64,000 bases of DNA from Candidatus Omnitrophota bacterium (GTDB taxonomy: Bacteria > Hinthialibacterota > Hinthialibacteria > OLB16), in contig JACKFH010000010.1 of assembly GCA_020632575.1 (NCBI GenBank), forward strand, positions 1 to 64,000. The letters are read 5' to 3'. Below the pieces are notes generated by a model that was given only the letters and a program-made list of their open reading frames with translations, did no database searches and was not told the DNA's origin. Positions within the stretch are counted from its first letter, which is position 1. Each line of letters opens with the position of its first letter. A program made the translations under genes and the position numbers. Shown piece after piece: positions 1-10,203 of the stretch.

Positions 1-6
1 TCGGTC

Positions 7-1305
7 ATGTCGCTCCGCATTGAAGAATGCAACGTCAAGGATATCCGTTTTCCCACCTCGAACGCCTTGGATGGATCGGACGCCATGCATCCCGATCCGG
101 ATTATTCGGCCACCTATGTCATCCTCAAAACGAACGCTCCGGGCCTCGAGGGGCATGGTCTCACCTTCACCTGCGGACGCGGCAATGAGATTTGTGTGGC
201 CGCCGCGAACACCCTATCACATCTCGTGGTTGGGTCCGACCTGGAGGAAATCGAATGGGATATGGCCGCGTTCTGGCGGAAACTCACCAGCGACGGCCAG
301 ATCCGATGGATCGGGCCGGAGAAGGGGGCGGTCCACCTGGCGACTGCCGCGCTGATCAACGCGATCTGGGATCTTTGGTCTAAACGAGAGGGAAAGCCGG
401 TCTGGAAACTGGTCGCCGACATGCCTTCGGAGCAGATCGTCTCCCTCATCGATTTCCGTTACATCACCGACGCCATCACTCCCGAGGAAGCGCTCGCCCT
501 CCTCAAGAAAATGGAGGCCGGAAAAGAATCCCGAGAGACCGAATTGAAGAATGAGGGCTATCCCGCCTACACCACTTCAGCAGGGTGGCTCGGATACCCG
601 GAAGACAAGATCCGACGTCTTTGTCGCGAGGCGGTCGCGAAGGGGTGGAACGATCTCAAAATCAAAGTCGGCCGCGATCTGGAGGACGACAAGCGGAGAC
701 TCGCCATCGTACGCGAAGAGATCGGACCGGATCGGAGATTGATGGTCGACGCCAACCAGGTTTGGGATGTCGAGCAGGCGATTTCCTGGATGAAAGAACT
801 CGCCAACTTCAATCCCTGGTGGATCGAGGAGCCAACCAGCCCGGACGATGTTCTCGGGCACGCTCGCATTCGGAAGGAGATCGCACCCATCGGTGTCGCT
901 ACCGGTGAAATTTGCCAGAATCGAGTTCTCTTCAAACAACTCCTCCAAGCTCAATCCATCGACTTTTGCCAGATCGACAGCTGCCGTCTGGGCGGAGTCA
1001 ATGAAGTCCTGGCGGTTCTCCTCATGGCCGCTAAATTCGATGTTCCGGTCTGCCCGCATGCAGGCGGGGTCGGGTTGTGCGAGTATGTCCAACACCTCGC
1101 CGCGATCGATTATCTCCGGATTTCAGGATCTCTCGAGAACCGTGTGGTCGAATACGTGGATCACCTTCACGAACATTTTCTCGATCCATGTGTGATCGAG
1201 AACGCAAGATATCGGTTGCCCCATCAACCAGGGTATAGTATCGAAATGAAAGAGGAGTCATTGCGAGCCTACGAGTTTCCAAACGGATCCTACTGGGCGC
1301 CATAG
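7..1305 (+). CDS. L-fuconate dehydratase (enolase superfamily)
   Basis: This is a 432-residue mandelate-racemase-type enolase-superfamily enzyme that dehydrates L-fuconate to 2-keto-3-deoxy-L-fuconate in the cytoplasmic non-phosphorylating L-fucose route. The sequence shows the KIK motif with the catalytic Lys at about 220, metal ligands Asp248 (VDANQ), Glu274 (WIEEP) and Glu301 (ATGEICQN), and His351 in CPHAGG. That spacing is the one known for the characterised Xanthomonas FucD. Full length is typical and the ATG lies six bases into the window. No other fucose-pathway gene is seen downstream; the next gene is unrelated, so the rest of any pathway would lie upstream of the window. The family is clear; the exact sugar acid is inferred from motif spacing and length. 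Confidence 0.88.
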   Translation: MSLRIEECNVKDIRFPTSNALDGSDAMHPDPDYSATYVILKTNAPGLEGHGLTFTCGRGNEICVAAANTLSHLVVGSDLEEIEWDMAAFWRKLTSDGQIRWIGPEKGAVHLATAALINAIWDLWSKREGKPVWKLVADMPSEQIVSLIDFRYITDAITPEEALALLKKMEAGKESRETELKNEGYPAYTTSAGWLGYPEDKIRRLCREAVAKGWNDLKIKVGRDLEDDKRRLAIVREEIGPDRRLMVDANQVWDVEQAISWMKELANFNPWWIEEPTSPDDVLGHARIRKEIAPIGVATGEICQNRVLFKQLLQAQSIDFCQIDSCRLGGVNEVLAVLLMAAKFDVPVCPHAGGVGLCEYVQHLAAIDYLRISGSLENRVVEYVDHLHEHFLDPCVIENARYRLPHQPGYSIEMKEESLRAYEFPNGSYWAP

Positions 1306-1360
1306 TCGAGCAAGTGATGGATCCCAATCTTTCGTTCGTTTTGTGCGGCGATGAATTGAC

Positions 1361-3686
1361 ATGACCGCTCTTTACTCTCTCACCCTCTTTGTGTCCGCCT
1401 GGCTGTTGTTCTCCATCCAACCGATGATCGCCAAGCAGATACTTCCCGATCTGGGTGGAGCGCCGATTGTCTGGAGCGCTTGCCTGGTTTTCTTTCAAAC
1501 GACGTTGTTGGGAGGGTATTGTTACGCTCACTTTGTGACTGAACGTCTGGGACCACGACGCCAGATTTTGATGCATCTGGTCCTGCTTGCTCTCCCCCTT
1601 CTATTATTCATTGGCCTCACATCCTCGATCGAGGGTTCCCTCGATGCTTCTATTTTGCTTAGAGATTGGTTGAACCGTGGCGTCCACCCCATCATTGGAT
1701 TGTTGGCCGCCCTATCGATCGCGATAGGCATTCCATTTTTCATGCTTTCATCAAACGCACCCTTAATGCAGCGGTGGTATTCCTGGATACGTTCCGCTCC
1801 CCAAGAGGATCCTTATTCCCTTTACGCCGCCAGCAACCTGGGAAGCCTGATCGCTCTCCTGGGATATCCGTTGCTCGAGCGCTTCCTCACCCTCCCTCAG
1901 CAAACTTGGTTCTGGCGCATGGGATATTTAGCGCTCTTTGTTTTGGCTTCATCCTGTGCGCTGAAAGTTTGGCAACATTCAGCGATCGCCAATTCGATCG
2001 GATTGCGGGAAGACCAACCAAAGCGAAAAGATGTCGCTGGTTCGGGCACTCTTGAATCGAGTCGCCAACTCCGCTGGTTAGCCCTTGCCGCAGCGCCCTC
2101 CAGCCTCTTGGTGAGTGTGACCAATTACATTACCACCGACATCGCCGCGGCCCCGCTCGTCTGGGTGATCCCACTGGCCCTTTATCTCCTGACTTTTATT
2201 CTGGTATTTGGTCACCGGCAGTGGGTGCCTCACCATTTGGTCATTCGGTACTTCCCGATGGTTCTGATCCTTTGGGCCATCACGGTTCTTATCGGGGCGA
2301 CCGAGCCGGCATCGATCCTAATCGGAGTCCACCTGATCACTTTCTTTATTGCCTCTCTTGCATGCCACGGAGAGTTGTTCCGAGACAGACCCGCGCCCGA
2401 GGGGTTGACCCGATTCTATCTTTTCCTGTCGCTTGGGGGAGTGTTGGGAAGCATCCTCACCGTGCTTGTCGCGCCGATGATTTTCAATGGCTTCTTCGAA
2501 TACCCGCTGATCCTGATTGTGGCCTTTTTCGTTTCGAATTTCTCAATCAACTCGAACAAGGATGCGGATGAACGCGCGGGGGTTCCTCCCGACAATTGTA
2601 CCCTGACATCGCAATCGCGGTTGCTGCCGGAGCGTTCGTGATTACGGCCGCCTTTCTACTCGACGCCTCCGGTTACTCCTCCTCCCGATCTCTTCAGGAC
2701 ACAGGCGCGCGATACCTGAGGGGCGCGGTCTTTGCCATCCCCCTCATCGTGCTTGGAATTTGGAGCACGCGACCCGTCCGTTTTAGCCTTGGCCTCGCCG
2801 CCATCCTCCTGGGGCGCATCTCTCGTCGGTTTCCGGCCATCTCATTTACTCTGAGCGCACTTGGTATGGCGTCCATCGTGTCACCTGGGATGCCGACCGT
2901 CGGTTCCATCAATTGGTCCATGGCAACACCGTGCATGGCCGCGAACAGTGGCCGCCGGTCAGGGAATCCCCTCCCGGCGCTTACTACCATCCGACTGGAC
3001 CCATCGGCGACGTTTTCGCGTTGCAGCAGCAGAGCGGGAATTTCCACAAAGTCGGCGTGGCGGGACTCGGGGCGGGTTGCCTCGCCTACTACGCCCGAAA
3101 TGTCTCGGATCAGCAATGGAGCTTCTTCGAGATCGACCCCGAAGTCGTGCGAATCGCGGGCGACCCGAGCCTCTTCACCTTTCTGAGCGACGCGTTCCCA
3201 AACGACTCGCAGATGGACATCGTGATCGGCGACGCACGGCTGAAACTAGCCAAGGCGGAGGACTCGTCGTTCGACCTGATTGTCCTGGACGCTTTCAGTT
3301 CGGACTCGGTTCCGATCCACCTCCTGACCCAGGAGGCGCTCGAGATTTATCTGAGCAAACTGACCGACCGAGGTCTGCTCGTTTTCCACATTTCGAATCG
3401 ACATCTCGATTTTCGCGAATTGCTGGCGTCGCTGGCAAAGGGACGCGTCGATCCGCTTGTCTGCTATGGTTGCGATGATCTGGTCGGCGCTCAATCGAGG
3501 CGGGAACGCAATGAAGGGAAGATGGGTTCCCAATGGGTGATTATGGCTCGGAAAGTCTCCGATTTAGGATCACTGGCGGAGCCAGGAGGAAGATGGCATA
3601 AGATGATTCCAGGCATAGGGTTTGAGCCCTGGACTGATGACTACGCCGATATTCTCTCCATCTGGAAAAGGATCTCACCCGATTGA
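1361..3686 (+). pseudogene. Membrane-anchored spermidine synthase-like protein, two frameshifts
   Basis: This is one gene split over three frames. The N-terminal part (1361 to about 2595, frame 2) has at least eight hydrophobic segments and the family-typical start SAWLLFSIQPMIAKQILPDL. A short middle part (about 2596-2790, frame 1) continues the membrane region. The C-terminal part (about 2835-3686, frame 3) is the aminopropyltransferase-like Rossmann domain, with the SAM-site motif GLGAGCLAYY, the acidic EIDPEVV and DAFSSDSVP. The frame-3 reading starts before its first ATG at 2913: residues resembling ERTWYGVHRV and LVHGNTVHG are encoded from about 2853. Both shifts behave as single-base deletions. 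They may be genuine decay or assembly indels, since the protein signal on either side is intact. The fused architecture is common in bacteria and its substrate is usually unknown. Confidence 0.75.
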
Positions 3687-3745
3687 TTGACATCGATCCA
3701 GGCGATACGAGTCGCCACTCGGATGCAATCTCGACCACTCGCGGC

Positions 3746-3751
3746 TATAAT
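3746..3751 (+). promoter_or_regulatory. Putative -10 box before the GH172 gene
   Basis: A perfect TATAAT lies 58 bases before the chosen GH172 start, followed by a T/C-rich stretch. No good -35 hexamer is present at 16-18 bases upstream, so this is a weak prediction resting on one hexamer. Confidence 0.3.
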
Positions 3752-3808
3752 CCTTTTTTCCCTCCGCCTTGGGGCGCAATTGAATTTTTCTGAATGGAGG
3801 TTGATTCG

Positions 3809-4960
3809 ATGATGTCTTTCTTCAAATCCATGGTAGCGGCGGTCGTCATGTTGGGACTGGTCGGAGTGTCCAACGCTCAGGACCAGCAATATTCCTTCAA
3901 CGGTCTCGACATGAGCCTTGGCTCTCTTCCGAGACTCTCCGACGCGGAATCCCGCTCGATCAGCGCCGAGAATTTCACCGGTGAAAAGGGGAAAGGCGCG
4001 ATGGCCACCGAAGGCTATGGCGCCAAAGCGGCTCGAGAGTTGGGCCAGGGTTGGAAGGTTTCTCCCGCCGTTCACATTGATGGGACCTCCACTTTCACAC
4101 TTGCCGACATCGAAGGCCCCGGCGCGATTCAAAGCATGTGGATCACTGGCAAGCTGACCCGCGACACGATTCTGAGAATCTATTGGGACGGTCAAGAGAA
4201 CCCGTCGGTCGAGTGTCCGATCCCCGATTTCTTCGCCTGCGGCTGGGGGCCCTCCGTTCAGATCAATTCCGTTCCCGTGAATGTGAATCCGAAGAATGGT
4301 TTCAATTGTTTTTGGTCGATGCCCTTCCGGAAACATTGCCGGATGACTCTCGAGAACCGCTCGCCCGAGCAGATTCCATGCTACTACCAAATCAACTACA
4401 CACTGACTCAAGTCCCCGACGATGTGGCCTATTTCCACGCTCAATTCCGTCGCACCAATCCCCTCCCTTACAAAGAGGTCTACACGATTCTCGATGGAGT
4501 CGAGGGCAAGGGGCAGTATGTCGGGACCCACATGTGCTGGGGAGTTCATAACAATGGATGGTGGGGTGAGGGAGAGATTAAGTTCTTCATGGACGGGGAT
4601 GGTGAGTTCCCGACCATTTGTGGGACAGGCACCGAGGACTATTTCGGCGGATCTTATGGATTCGCGGTCGACCATCAGTACAAAGAGTATTCCGGTCCGT
4701 TTCTTGGGATGCCTCAAGTGATACGCCCCGATGGTTTCGAAAACTCCCAACAACGGTTCGGGCTCTACCGCTTTCATGTCATGGATCCCATCCGATTCGA
4801 CAAGGATCTCAAGGTGACCATGCAAGCACTTGGATGGACGACGGAGGGACGTTATCTTCCTCTCCAGGATGACCTCGCCTCGGTCGCTTTCTGGTATCAG
4901 ACTCTGCCGACCGCGCCCTTTCCGGAGTTCCCGGACAGAGACGCTTGTCTGATCCGCTGA
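3809..4960 (+). CDS. Secreted GH172 (DUF2961) glycoside hydrolase
   Basis: This is a 383-residue DUF2961 protein, now classed as GH172, a family with characterised difructose-anhydride and D-arabinofuranoside-acting enzymes. The family motif GTGTEDYFGGSYGF, carrying the likely catalytic Glu, is at about residues 270-285, and the early block covering IEGPGAIQSMWI is also present. An N-terminal hydrophobic segment ending near SNAQ is a signal peptide, so it acts in the periplasm or outside. I prefer the ATG at 3809 over the upstream ATG at 3794, because GGAGG at about 3797-3801 is well placed only for the later start. It stands alone between a broken gene and a large secreted protein on the same strand. 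Substrate is inferred from the family only. Confidence 0.85.
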   Translation: MMSFFKSMVAAVVMLGLVGVSNAQDQQYSFNGLDMSLGSLPRLSDAESRSISAENFTGEKGKGAMATEGYGAKAARELGQGWKVSPAVHIDGTSTFTLADIEGPGAIQSMWITGKLTRDTILRIYWDGQENPSVECPIPDFFACGWGPSVQINSVPVNVNPKNGFNCFWSMPFRKHCRMTLENRSPEQIPCYYQINYTLTQVPDDVAYFHAQFRRTNPLPYKEVYTILDGVEGKGQYVGTHMCWGVHNNGWWGEGEIKFFMDGDGEFPTICGTGTEDYFGGSYGFAVDHQYKEYSGPFLGMPQVIRPDGFENSQQRFGLYRFHVMDPIRFDKDLKVTMQALGWTTEGRYLPLQDDLASVAFWYQTLPTAPFPEFPDRDACLIR

Positions 4961-5120
4961 CCGGAGGCGGCGGTTTGTGTCCTGACTTCTGCTGGTTTGT
5001 GTGCGAAAAAGAAAGATCGGGGGCGGCATGTGCCGTGGCGGCTTTCGCGGTGCGTGGGGGCTTGATGTCCGTCTTCCCCATTCAAATTCTGCATGCTGAC
5101 TAGCGGGAGGACTCGCCTTG

Positions 5121-7415
5121 ATGCGATCGATTTCCATTTGCTTCATCGTTTTGGTCTTACTCTTCTCCTCCATCGCGGCGACCGCCGCGGTGGAGGAGTT
5201 CGATTCCGCTCCCCAGGGATGGGACGCGGTTAGGAACACCGAGGGCAATCAGGATTTCGGTTTTCGAAACGCCAATGAATGCGGTCTCGGGGCGGGCGAG
5301 GTCGGAGGATCGATCTTTCGGGACACGGTCGGCCCGGCTTACTATGCGCTCCCCATCGATCCCATCACCTCCCTCGACGAACCGTTTTCCTTCAGCGTCT
5401 ACTACCGGAAAATCAGCGGGGGCGGCACGCTCAACCTCGGTTTCTTCAATGGTCCCAACTCGGGAGCCGTTAATGACCCCAGTTCCGAATACCCACCCAG
5501 TGCGTTCTGTTTCCACCTCGATGACGGCGCGGCGATGTACCTGTTCCTGGATGGAGAAAACCGTAGGAACCGTCCGAGCACCGGAATCAATGTTGGCGAC
5601 GGTTCGGTCCATCAACTGGGGTTCGATTATAATCCCGACGAGGGCAGATTTGGGCAAGTCACCATCTATGTGGATGGAATCCCCGCCTCATCCATCGATA
5701 TCGATTCCGCCCTTCGCAACGACACGATCAACCTGACTCACCTCGGTTTCTTCGCTCTAGTCCACTCGAGCGGATCCGGTCCGGTGGTCTGGTGCGCGGA
5801 CAACCTGGCTTTCCCGGCGGAGCTGGTGGCGCCTCCAACCCCAACCCCCTCCCCGACCCCTCGACCGACAACTCTCCAGGTGGTTCAACGGTGCGAGGAT
5901 TTCGATAAGGACCCGGGCTGGATTGGAGTCAACAACCGGAGAATCACTCCCCCCTGCCCGCTCACCGTCCAGAACTATGGGTATCGAACCTCCAACCACG
6001 CGGGAGAGTCCGCAGGCGAGGTGGGCGGTCGGATCGAGCGATCGAGTATCAAGAACTATTATGGGAAAGTGATCGAACCGAAGACTCTGGACGATCCCCT
6101 TTCGGCCTCGGGGACCCTGGCGGTCACCTCCTCCTCGGGCGGCAGCACCATGATTTTCGGCTGGTTCAACGCCGACACCGCGAAAGAATGGCGAACCGCC
6201 AATTCGCTGGTGTTTCGTTTGGACGCCGAGACCGGATACTTTCAGGTCTTTTTCGAGTACGCCACCGGAACCTGGAAAGCGGGGGGCTCGCCGGGTCTGC
6301 CGATCGGAACAACCGACTTTCGCGGGACCGGAACCTACTTCCCCTCGAACGGAGAGAAACATGACTGGGAACTCCGGTACGATCCGGAGGGCGCCGGGGG
6401 TGATGGGGAGATCGAGTTCACATTCGATGGATCCACCTTCACAGTCGCGCTCGCGCCGGGCTATCGCGAGGAGGGGGCGACTTTCAACCGGTTCGGAATG
6501 CTCCCGCGTCTCTCCTCGGGCGATCCGATCTTTGTCTATTTCGACGATATCACCCTGGACGGAGAATTCATGAATTTCGATGACGATCCGGGTTGGGAGG
6601 GATTCCGCAACGAAGGTCCCGAGGGGACTTACCAGGATTGTTACATTCGGCCCTTGCACGATTTCGGTTACAGCGCTGACACGAATCACGCGGGGGATGC
6701 GACCGGAGAGGCGGGAGGATTGATCTGGAGAATCGAGGCCTCGAACCCCCAGAACATGGGGTACTACGGCGACGATGTCGGACAACTCAGTCTAAACGAC
6801 CCGCTGGAGGTCTCGGGCAAGATATCGTTCGAGAGAGGAAGTTCCGACGCCGCCACACTGTTCGGCTGGTTCAACTCCTCGACCCACACCGACTCGGACA
6901 GTGGGTTTCCCAAGAATTTTCTGGGCGCCTTTGTCGAGGGGCCCAGCCGCATCGGGTTCTATTTCCGCCCGGCCTACAACAACGGCGTCGGACAGCGCGG
7001 TCTTCCGGACGAAGGCCCCTACCTCCCGCCCGATTCCATCACCCGGTTTTTCACCATCGCTTACGATCCCGACGGCGCCGAGGGGCGGGGAGAAATGACG
7101 ATCTCCCTCGATGATGAAGTCCGGACACTCGAACTCCAGCCCGGAGTGAAAGACAGCGGGGCGCTATTCGACCGATTCGGAATCCTCACCTACCACAACG
7201 GCGGCCCGGATGTGGAGATTTTTTTCGACGATCTCTGCTATTCCGCGCTCCAAGAGGAAGAACCGGAACCGACCTTCACCCGCACCCCCTCCGAAACCGA
7301 CACGCCCACGCCGACCGCAACAGCCACCAGCACCCCAACTCCCACCGCGACCGCGACGCCAACAGCCACCTCAACGCCGGTGCCCCCAAACATCAGCGTG
7401 TGGAGGTTGCGCTGA
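5121..7415 (+). CDS. Large secreted protein with three tandem jelly-roll-like modules
   Basis: This is a 764-residue exported protein of unrecognised family. After a signal peptide (cleavage near AATAA) come three copies of a module of about 210-230 residues, starting near residues 25, 255 and 480. Shared landmarks are an opening such as FDDDPGWEGFRN or FDKDPGWIGVNN, then a G.VGG or GEAGG block, a FGWFN core, and a closing FDRFG or FNRFG followed by a FDDI/FDDLC strand. The shape suggests concanavalin-like beta-sandwiches. Modules 1 and 2 are separated by a Pro/Thr linker (PTPTPSPTPRPTT). The C-terminus is a long Thr/Pro/Ala tract that ends abruptly in ISVWRLR with no recognised anchor or dockerin. 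The ATG is preceded by GGGAGG; a TTG directly before it is less likely. Probably a cell-surface or carbohydrate-binding protein, but function is unknown. Confidence 0.75.
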   Translation: MRSISICFIVLVLLFSSIAATAAVEEFDSAPQGWDAVRNTEGNQDFGFRNANECGLGAGEVGGSIFRDTVGPAYYALPIDPITSLDEPFSFSVYYRKISGGGTLNLGFFNGPNSGAVNDPSSEYPPSAFCFHLDDGAAMYLFLDGENRRNRPSTGINVGDGSVHQLGFDYNPDEGRFGQVTIYVDGIPASSIDIDSALRNDTINLTHLGFFALVHSSGSGPVVWCADNLAFPAELVAPPTPTPSPTPRPTTLQVVQRCEDFDKDPGWIGVNNRRITPPCPLTVQNYGYRTSNHAGESAGEVGGRIERSSIKNYYGKVIEPKTLDDPLSASGTLAVTSSSGGSTMIFGWFNADTAKEWRTANSLVFRLDAETGYFQVFFEYATGTWKAGGSPGLPIGTTDFRGTGTYFPSNGEKHDWELRYDPEGAGGDGEIEFTFDGSTFTVALAPGYREEGATFNRFGMLPRLSSGDPIFVYFDDITLDGEFMNFDDDPGWEGFRNEGPEGTYQDCYIRPLHDFGYSADTNHAGDATGEAGGLIWRIEASNPQNMGYYGDDVGQLSLNDPLEVSGKISFERGSSDAATLFGWFNSSTHTDSDSGFPKNFLGAFVEGPSRIGFYFRPAYNNGVGQRGLPDEGPYLPPDSITRFFTIAYDPDGAEGRGEMTISLDDEVRTLELQPGVKDSGALFDRFGILTYHNGGPDVEIFFDDLCYSALQEEEPEPTFTRTPSETDTPTPTATATSTPTPTATATPTATSTPVPPNISVWRLR

Positions 7416-7473
7416 GATTGGAAATTTTTAGTCATGGAAGCCCATGGAGGGGATGGAAGGCATGGGAAAAAAA

Positions 7474-7500
7474 GAGGCGAAAATTCTTGATTTTCGCCTC
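7474..7500 (-). terminator. Rho-independent terminator of aceE
   Basis: A perfect 11-bp stem (7474-7484 with 7490-7500) with a 5-base loop lies 37 bases past the stop of aceE. Read on the minus strand it is followed by a run of seven T residues. It lies between the convergent ends of aceE and the three-module protein, and may act weakly on the plus strand too. Confidence 0.85.
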
Positions 7501-7536
7501 TTGCATTTCTCCCTTAATTCAACTGCGGAAATCCGG

Positions 7537-10203
7537 TCAGCTCGTCAGCGGACTCGCCTTCTCCGGATCGATGCCGAGATCCTTGATCGCTTGGCCGACC
7601 GAGGAGGCGTCGATCTTGCCGAGTTTTTTCAGGCGACTCAGGGCCGCAAGGACAATGCACTCGGCGTCCACTTCGAAGAACCGCCGGAGTGGTTCACGCC
7701 CTTCGCTACGACCGAAGCCGTCAGTGCCTAAGACAAAATAATCGCTCTTCATCCACGGCGCGATCATTTCGCCATTCAGTCGGACATAGTCCGTGGCGGT
7801 GATTGTCGGGTACTGGTTATCCGCAAACGCCTTTTGGACAAACGGAACTCTCGGCGTCTCCTCGGGGTGGAGCATGTTCCAGCGTTCGGCCTCGATCGCG
7901 TCGCGCTGGAGCAGGCTGAAACTGGTGGCGTTAAAGACATCCGCGGCGATGTTGTATTTGTCTCGGAGGATTTCCTGGGCCTTGAGAGCCTCACGAATGA
8001 TCGCGCCGCTTCCGATCAGGTTCATCCGGATCGTCTCGTCGGCGTTCTCGGCGGGGCGAAGTTTGTAGATGCCCTTCAGAATCCCTTCCTCGATCCCCTC
8101 CTGCTCGGGCAATGGGGGCTGCTCGTAGTTCTCGTTCTCGACCGTGAGGTAATAGAAAACGTCCTCGTTCTTTTCGAACATCCGCTCGATGCCGTCACGG
8201 ATGATGATGGCCATTTCGTAGGCATAAGCCGGATCGTAGGCCTGAACGGTCGGCACCATGCTGGCGATGATCTGGCTGCTGCCATCCTGGTGCTGCAATC
8301 CCTCGCCGGCCAGGGTCGTGCGACCCGCTGTCGCTCCCAGCAGAAACCCGCGGGTCCGCTGATCGGCCGCCGCCCAGATCAGATCGCCGATTCGTTGGAA
8401 ACCGAACATCGAGTAGTAGATAAAGAAGGGGATCATCGGACGGTCGAACGAGGAATAAGCGGTTCCCGCCGCGATGAAGGTGGACATGGCGCCCGCCTCG
8501 TTGATTCCCTCCTCGATTAACTGACCATCGGTCGCCTCGCGATAGTAAAGCAACCCGGGGTAATCGACCGGCTGATAGTTCTGACCGACATGGCTGTAGA
8601 TGCCATACTGACGGAAGAGAGCGTCGAGACCGAAGGTGCGCGCCTCATCGGGCACGATCGGGACAATGTATTCGCCGATGTTCTTGTCGCGGAGAAGGGT
8701 TTGCAGGATCTGGCCGAAGACCATCGTGGTCGCCGCGCCGCGCCCCTGGCTTCCCGCGAGAATTCGTTTGAGGGAATCCTTGCTCGGCGTTTCAACCTTT
8801 TTGAATTTGTATTTCCGTTCGGGGACATACCCGCCCAGCGCCTGACGGCGCTCGTGAAGGTATTGCATCTCCTCGGAATTTTCGTCCGGACGGTAAAACG
8901 GCGCGGACTCGATATCCTCATCGCTGATGGGGATGTCGAACCGGTCTCTGAACTCCCGAAGCTCCTCTTCGTTGAGTTTCTTCTGCTGGTGAGAAACATT
9001 GCGCCCCTCGCCCGCCTCGCCCAGGCCGTAGCCCTTGATCGTCTTGGCGAGGATCACGGTGGGGCGTCCCTTGTGATTCACCGCGGCGTTCATGGCGGTG
9101 TAGACCTTCATCGGGTCGTGCCCGCCACGGCGCATCTTCTGCAGATCCTCGTCGCTGAGATGCTCCACCATCGCTTTGAGTTTGGGATCGGCGCCGAAGA
9201 AATCCTCGCGGATGAACTCGCCGGTCTCCACGGAATACTTCTGGTATTGCCCGTCGGGGGTCTCCTGCATCCGCTTCAGCAAAAGGCCATCCTCGTCTCC
9301 GGCGATCAGGTCATCCCAATCGGAACCCCAGATGACTTTTATCACATTCCAACCGGCGCCCCGGTAGATCGATTCGAGTTCCTGGATCACTTTTCCGTTC
9401 CCACGGACTGGGCCATCGAGGCGTTGGAGATTGCAGTTGACCACAAAGGTCAGGTTCTCCAATTGTTCCCGCGACCCGACTGTCAAAGCGCCCAAGGACT
9501 CGGGTTCGTCCATTTCGCCATCGCCGACAAACGCCCACACTCTTGTGCCGGAGGTGTCGAGGACGCCCCGGTCGCGGAGGTATTCGTTGAATCGCGCTTG
9601 GTAAATCGCTTGGATCGGGGGCAGACCCATGCTGACCGAGGGGAACTGCCAGAAATCGGGCATCAACCAGGGGTGAGGGTAGGAGGAAAGTCCGCCTCCC
9701 TTGGCCAGCTCGCGACGGAAATTGTGAAGTTTCTCAACCGGCAGCCGTCCCTCGAGATAGGCCCGCGAGTAAATCCCAGGGGCGGCGTGTCCCTGGAAAA
9801 AGATCAAGTCGCCGAGTTGGTTATCGTTCTTGGCTTTGAAAAAGTGATTGAATCCCATCTCGAACAGAGTCGCCGAGGAGGCGTAACTGGAGATGTGGCC
9901 GCCGATGCCGTTGTACTCGCGATTGGCGCGCACCACCATGGCGAGGGCATTCCAGCGGACAATGCTTTTGATTCGTCTTTCGATCTTCCGATCGCCGGGG
10001 AACTCCGGCTGATCCTCAACTGGAATGGTGTTGATATACGGCGTGTTGAAGGATCGTTTAGAGGCGATTCCATGCGCGTAGGCGTCATCCCCGAAACGGT
10101 TTAGGAGATCCTGAGCCTCCTTGTGCCCGTGTTGCTTGATGAAATCCTGAAAGGCCAGAATCAGCCCCTGTTTGGTGTCGATGTTATCCGTTGTTGTAGT
10201 CAT
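7537..10203 (-). CDS. aceE: Pyruvate dehydrogenase E1 component, homodimeric type
   Basis: This 888-residue protein is the AceE-type E1 subunit, which decarboxylates pyruvate on thiamine diphosphate and transfers the acetyl group to lipoyl-E2 for acetyl-CoA formation. It carries the ThDP motif beginning GDGEMDEPESLG and ending around NCNLQRLDGPVRGN, the N-terminal RNALAMV-like and HISSYASSA blocks, and full family length. The start at 10203 (MTTTTDN) is chosen over an ATG nine bases upstream because of a GATAGG sequence nine bases before it. No E2 (aceF) or E3 gene accompanies it: downstream is the terminator, and upstream is an unrelated lipoprotein gene pair. E2/E3 would therefore be encoded elsewhere. 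Family assignment is secure. Confidence 0.97.
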   Translation of the reverse strand: MTTTTDNIDTKQGLILAFQDFIKQHGHKEAQDLLNRFGDDAYAHGIASKRSFNTPYINTIPVEDQPEFPGDRKIERRIKSIVRWNALAMVVRANREYNGIGGHISSYASSATLFEMGFNHFFKAKNDNQLGDLIFFQGHAAPGIYSRAYLEGRLPVEKLHNFRRELAKGGGLSSYPHPWLMPDFWQFPSVSMGLPPIQAIYQARFNEYLRDRGVLDTSGTRVWAFVGDGEMDEPESLGALTVGSREQLENLTFVVNCNLQRLDGPVRGNGKVIQELESIYRGAGWNVIKVIWGSDWDDLIAGDEDGLLLKRMQETPDGQYQKYSVETGEFIREDFFGADPKLKAMVEHLSDEDLQKMRRGGHDPMKVYTAMNAAVNHKGRPTVILAKTIKGYGLGEAGEGRNVSHQQKKLNEEELREFRDRFDIPISDEDIESAPFYRPDENSEEMQYLHERRQALGGYVPERKYKFKKVETPSKDSLKRILAGSQGRGAATTMVFGQILQTLLRDKNIGEYIVPIVPDEARTFGLDALFRQYGIYSHVGQNYQPVDYPGLLYYREATDGQLIEEGINEAGAMSTFIAAGTAYSSFDRPMIPFFIYYSMFGFQRIGDLIWAAADQRTRGFLLGATAGRTTLAGEGLQHQDGSSQIIASMVPTVQAYDPAYAYEMAIIIRDGIERMFEKNEDVFYYLTVENENYEQPPLPEQEGIEEGILKGIYKLRPAENADETIRMNLIGSGAIIREALKAQEILRDKYNIAADVFNATSFSLLQRDAIEAERWNMLHPEETPRVPFVQKAFADNQYPTITATDYVRLNGEMIAPWMKSDYFVLGTDGFGRSEGREPLRRFFEVDAECIVLAALSRLKKLGKIDASSVGQAIKDLGIDPEKASPLTS

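Noticed and set aside
3641..5248. Long minus-strand frame opposite the GH172 gene
   Set aside because: Antisense shadow with Arg/His/Gly-rich low-quality sequence and no motif, while the plus strand has clear GH172 signatures.
8590..10104. Long plus-strand frame (about 500 codons) opposite aceE
   Set aside because: It is antisense to a well-conserved gene and shows no family features; codon bias of the GC-rich gene keeps the opposite strand open.
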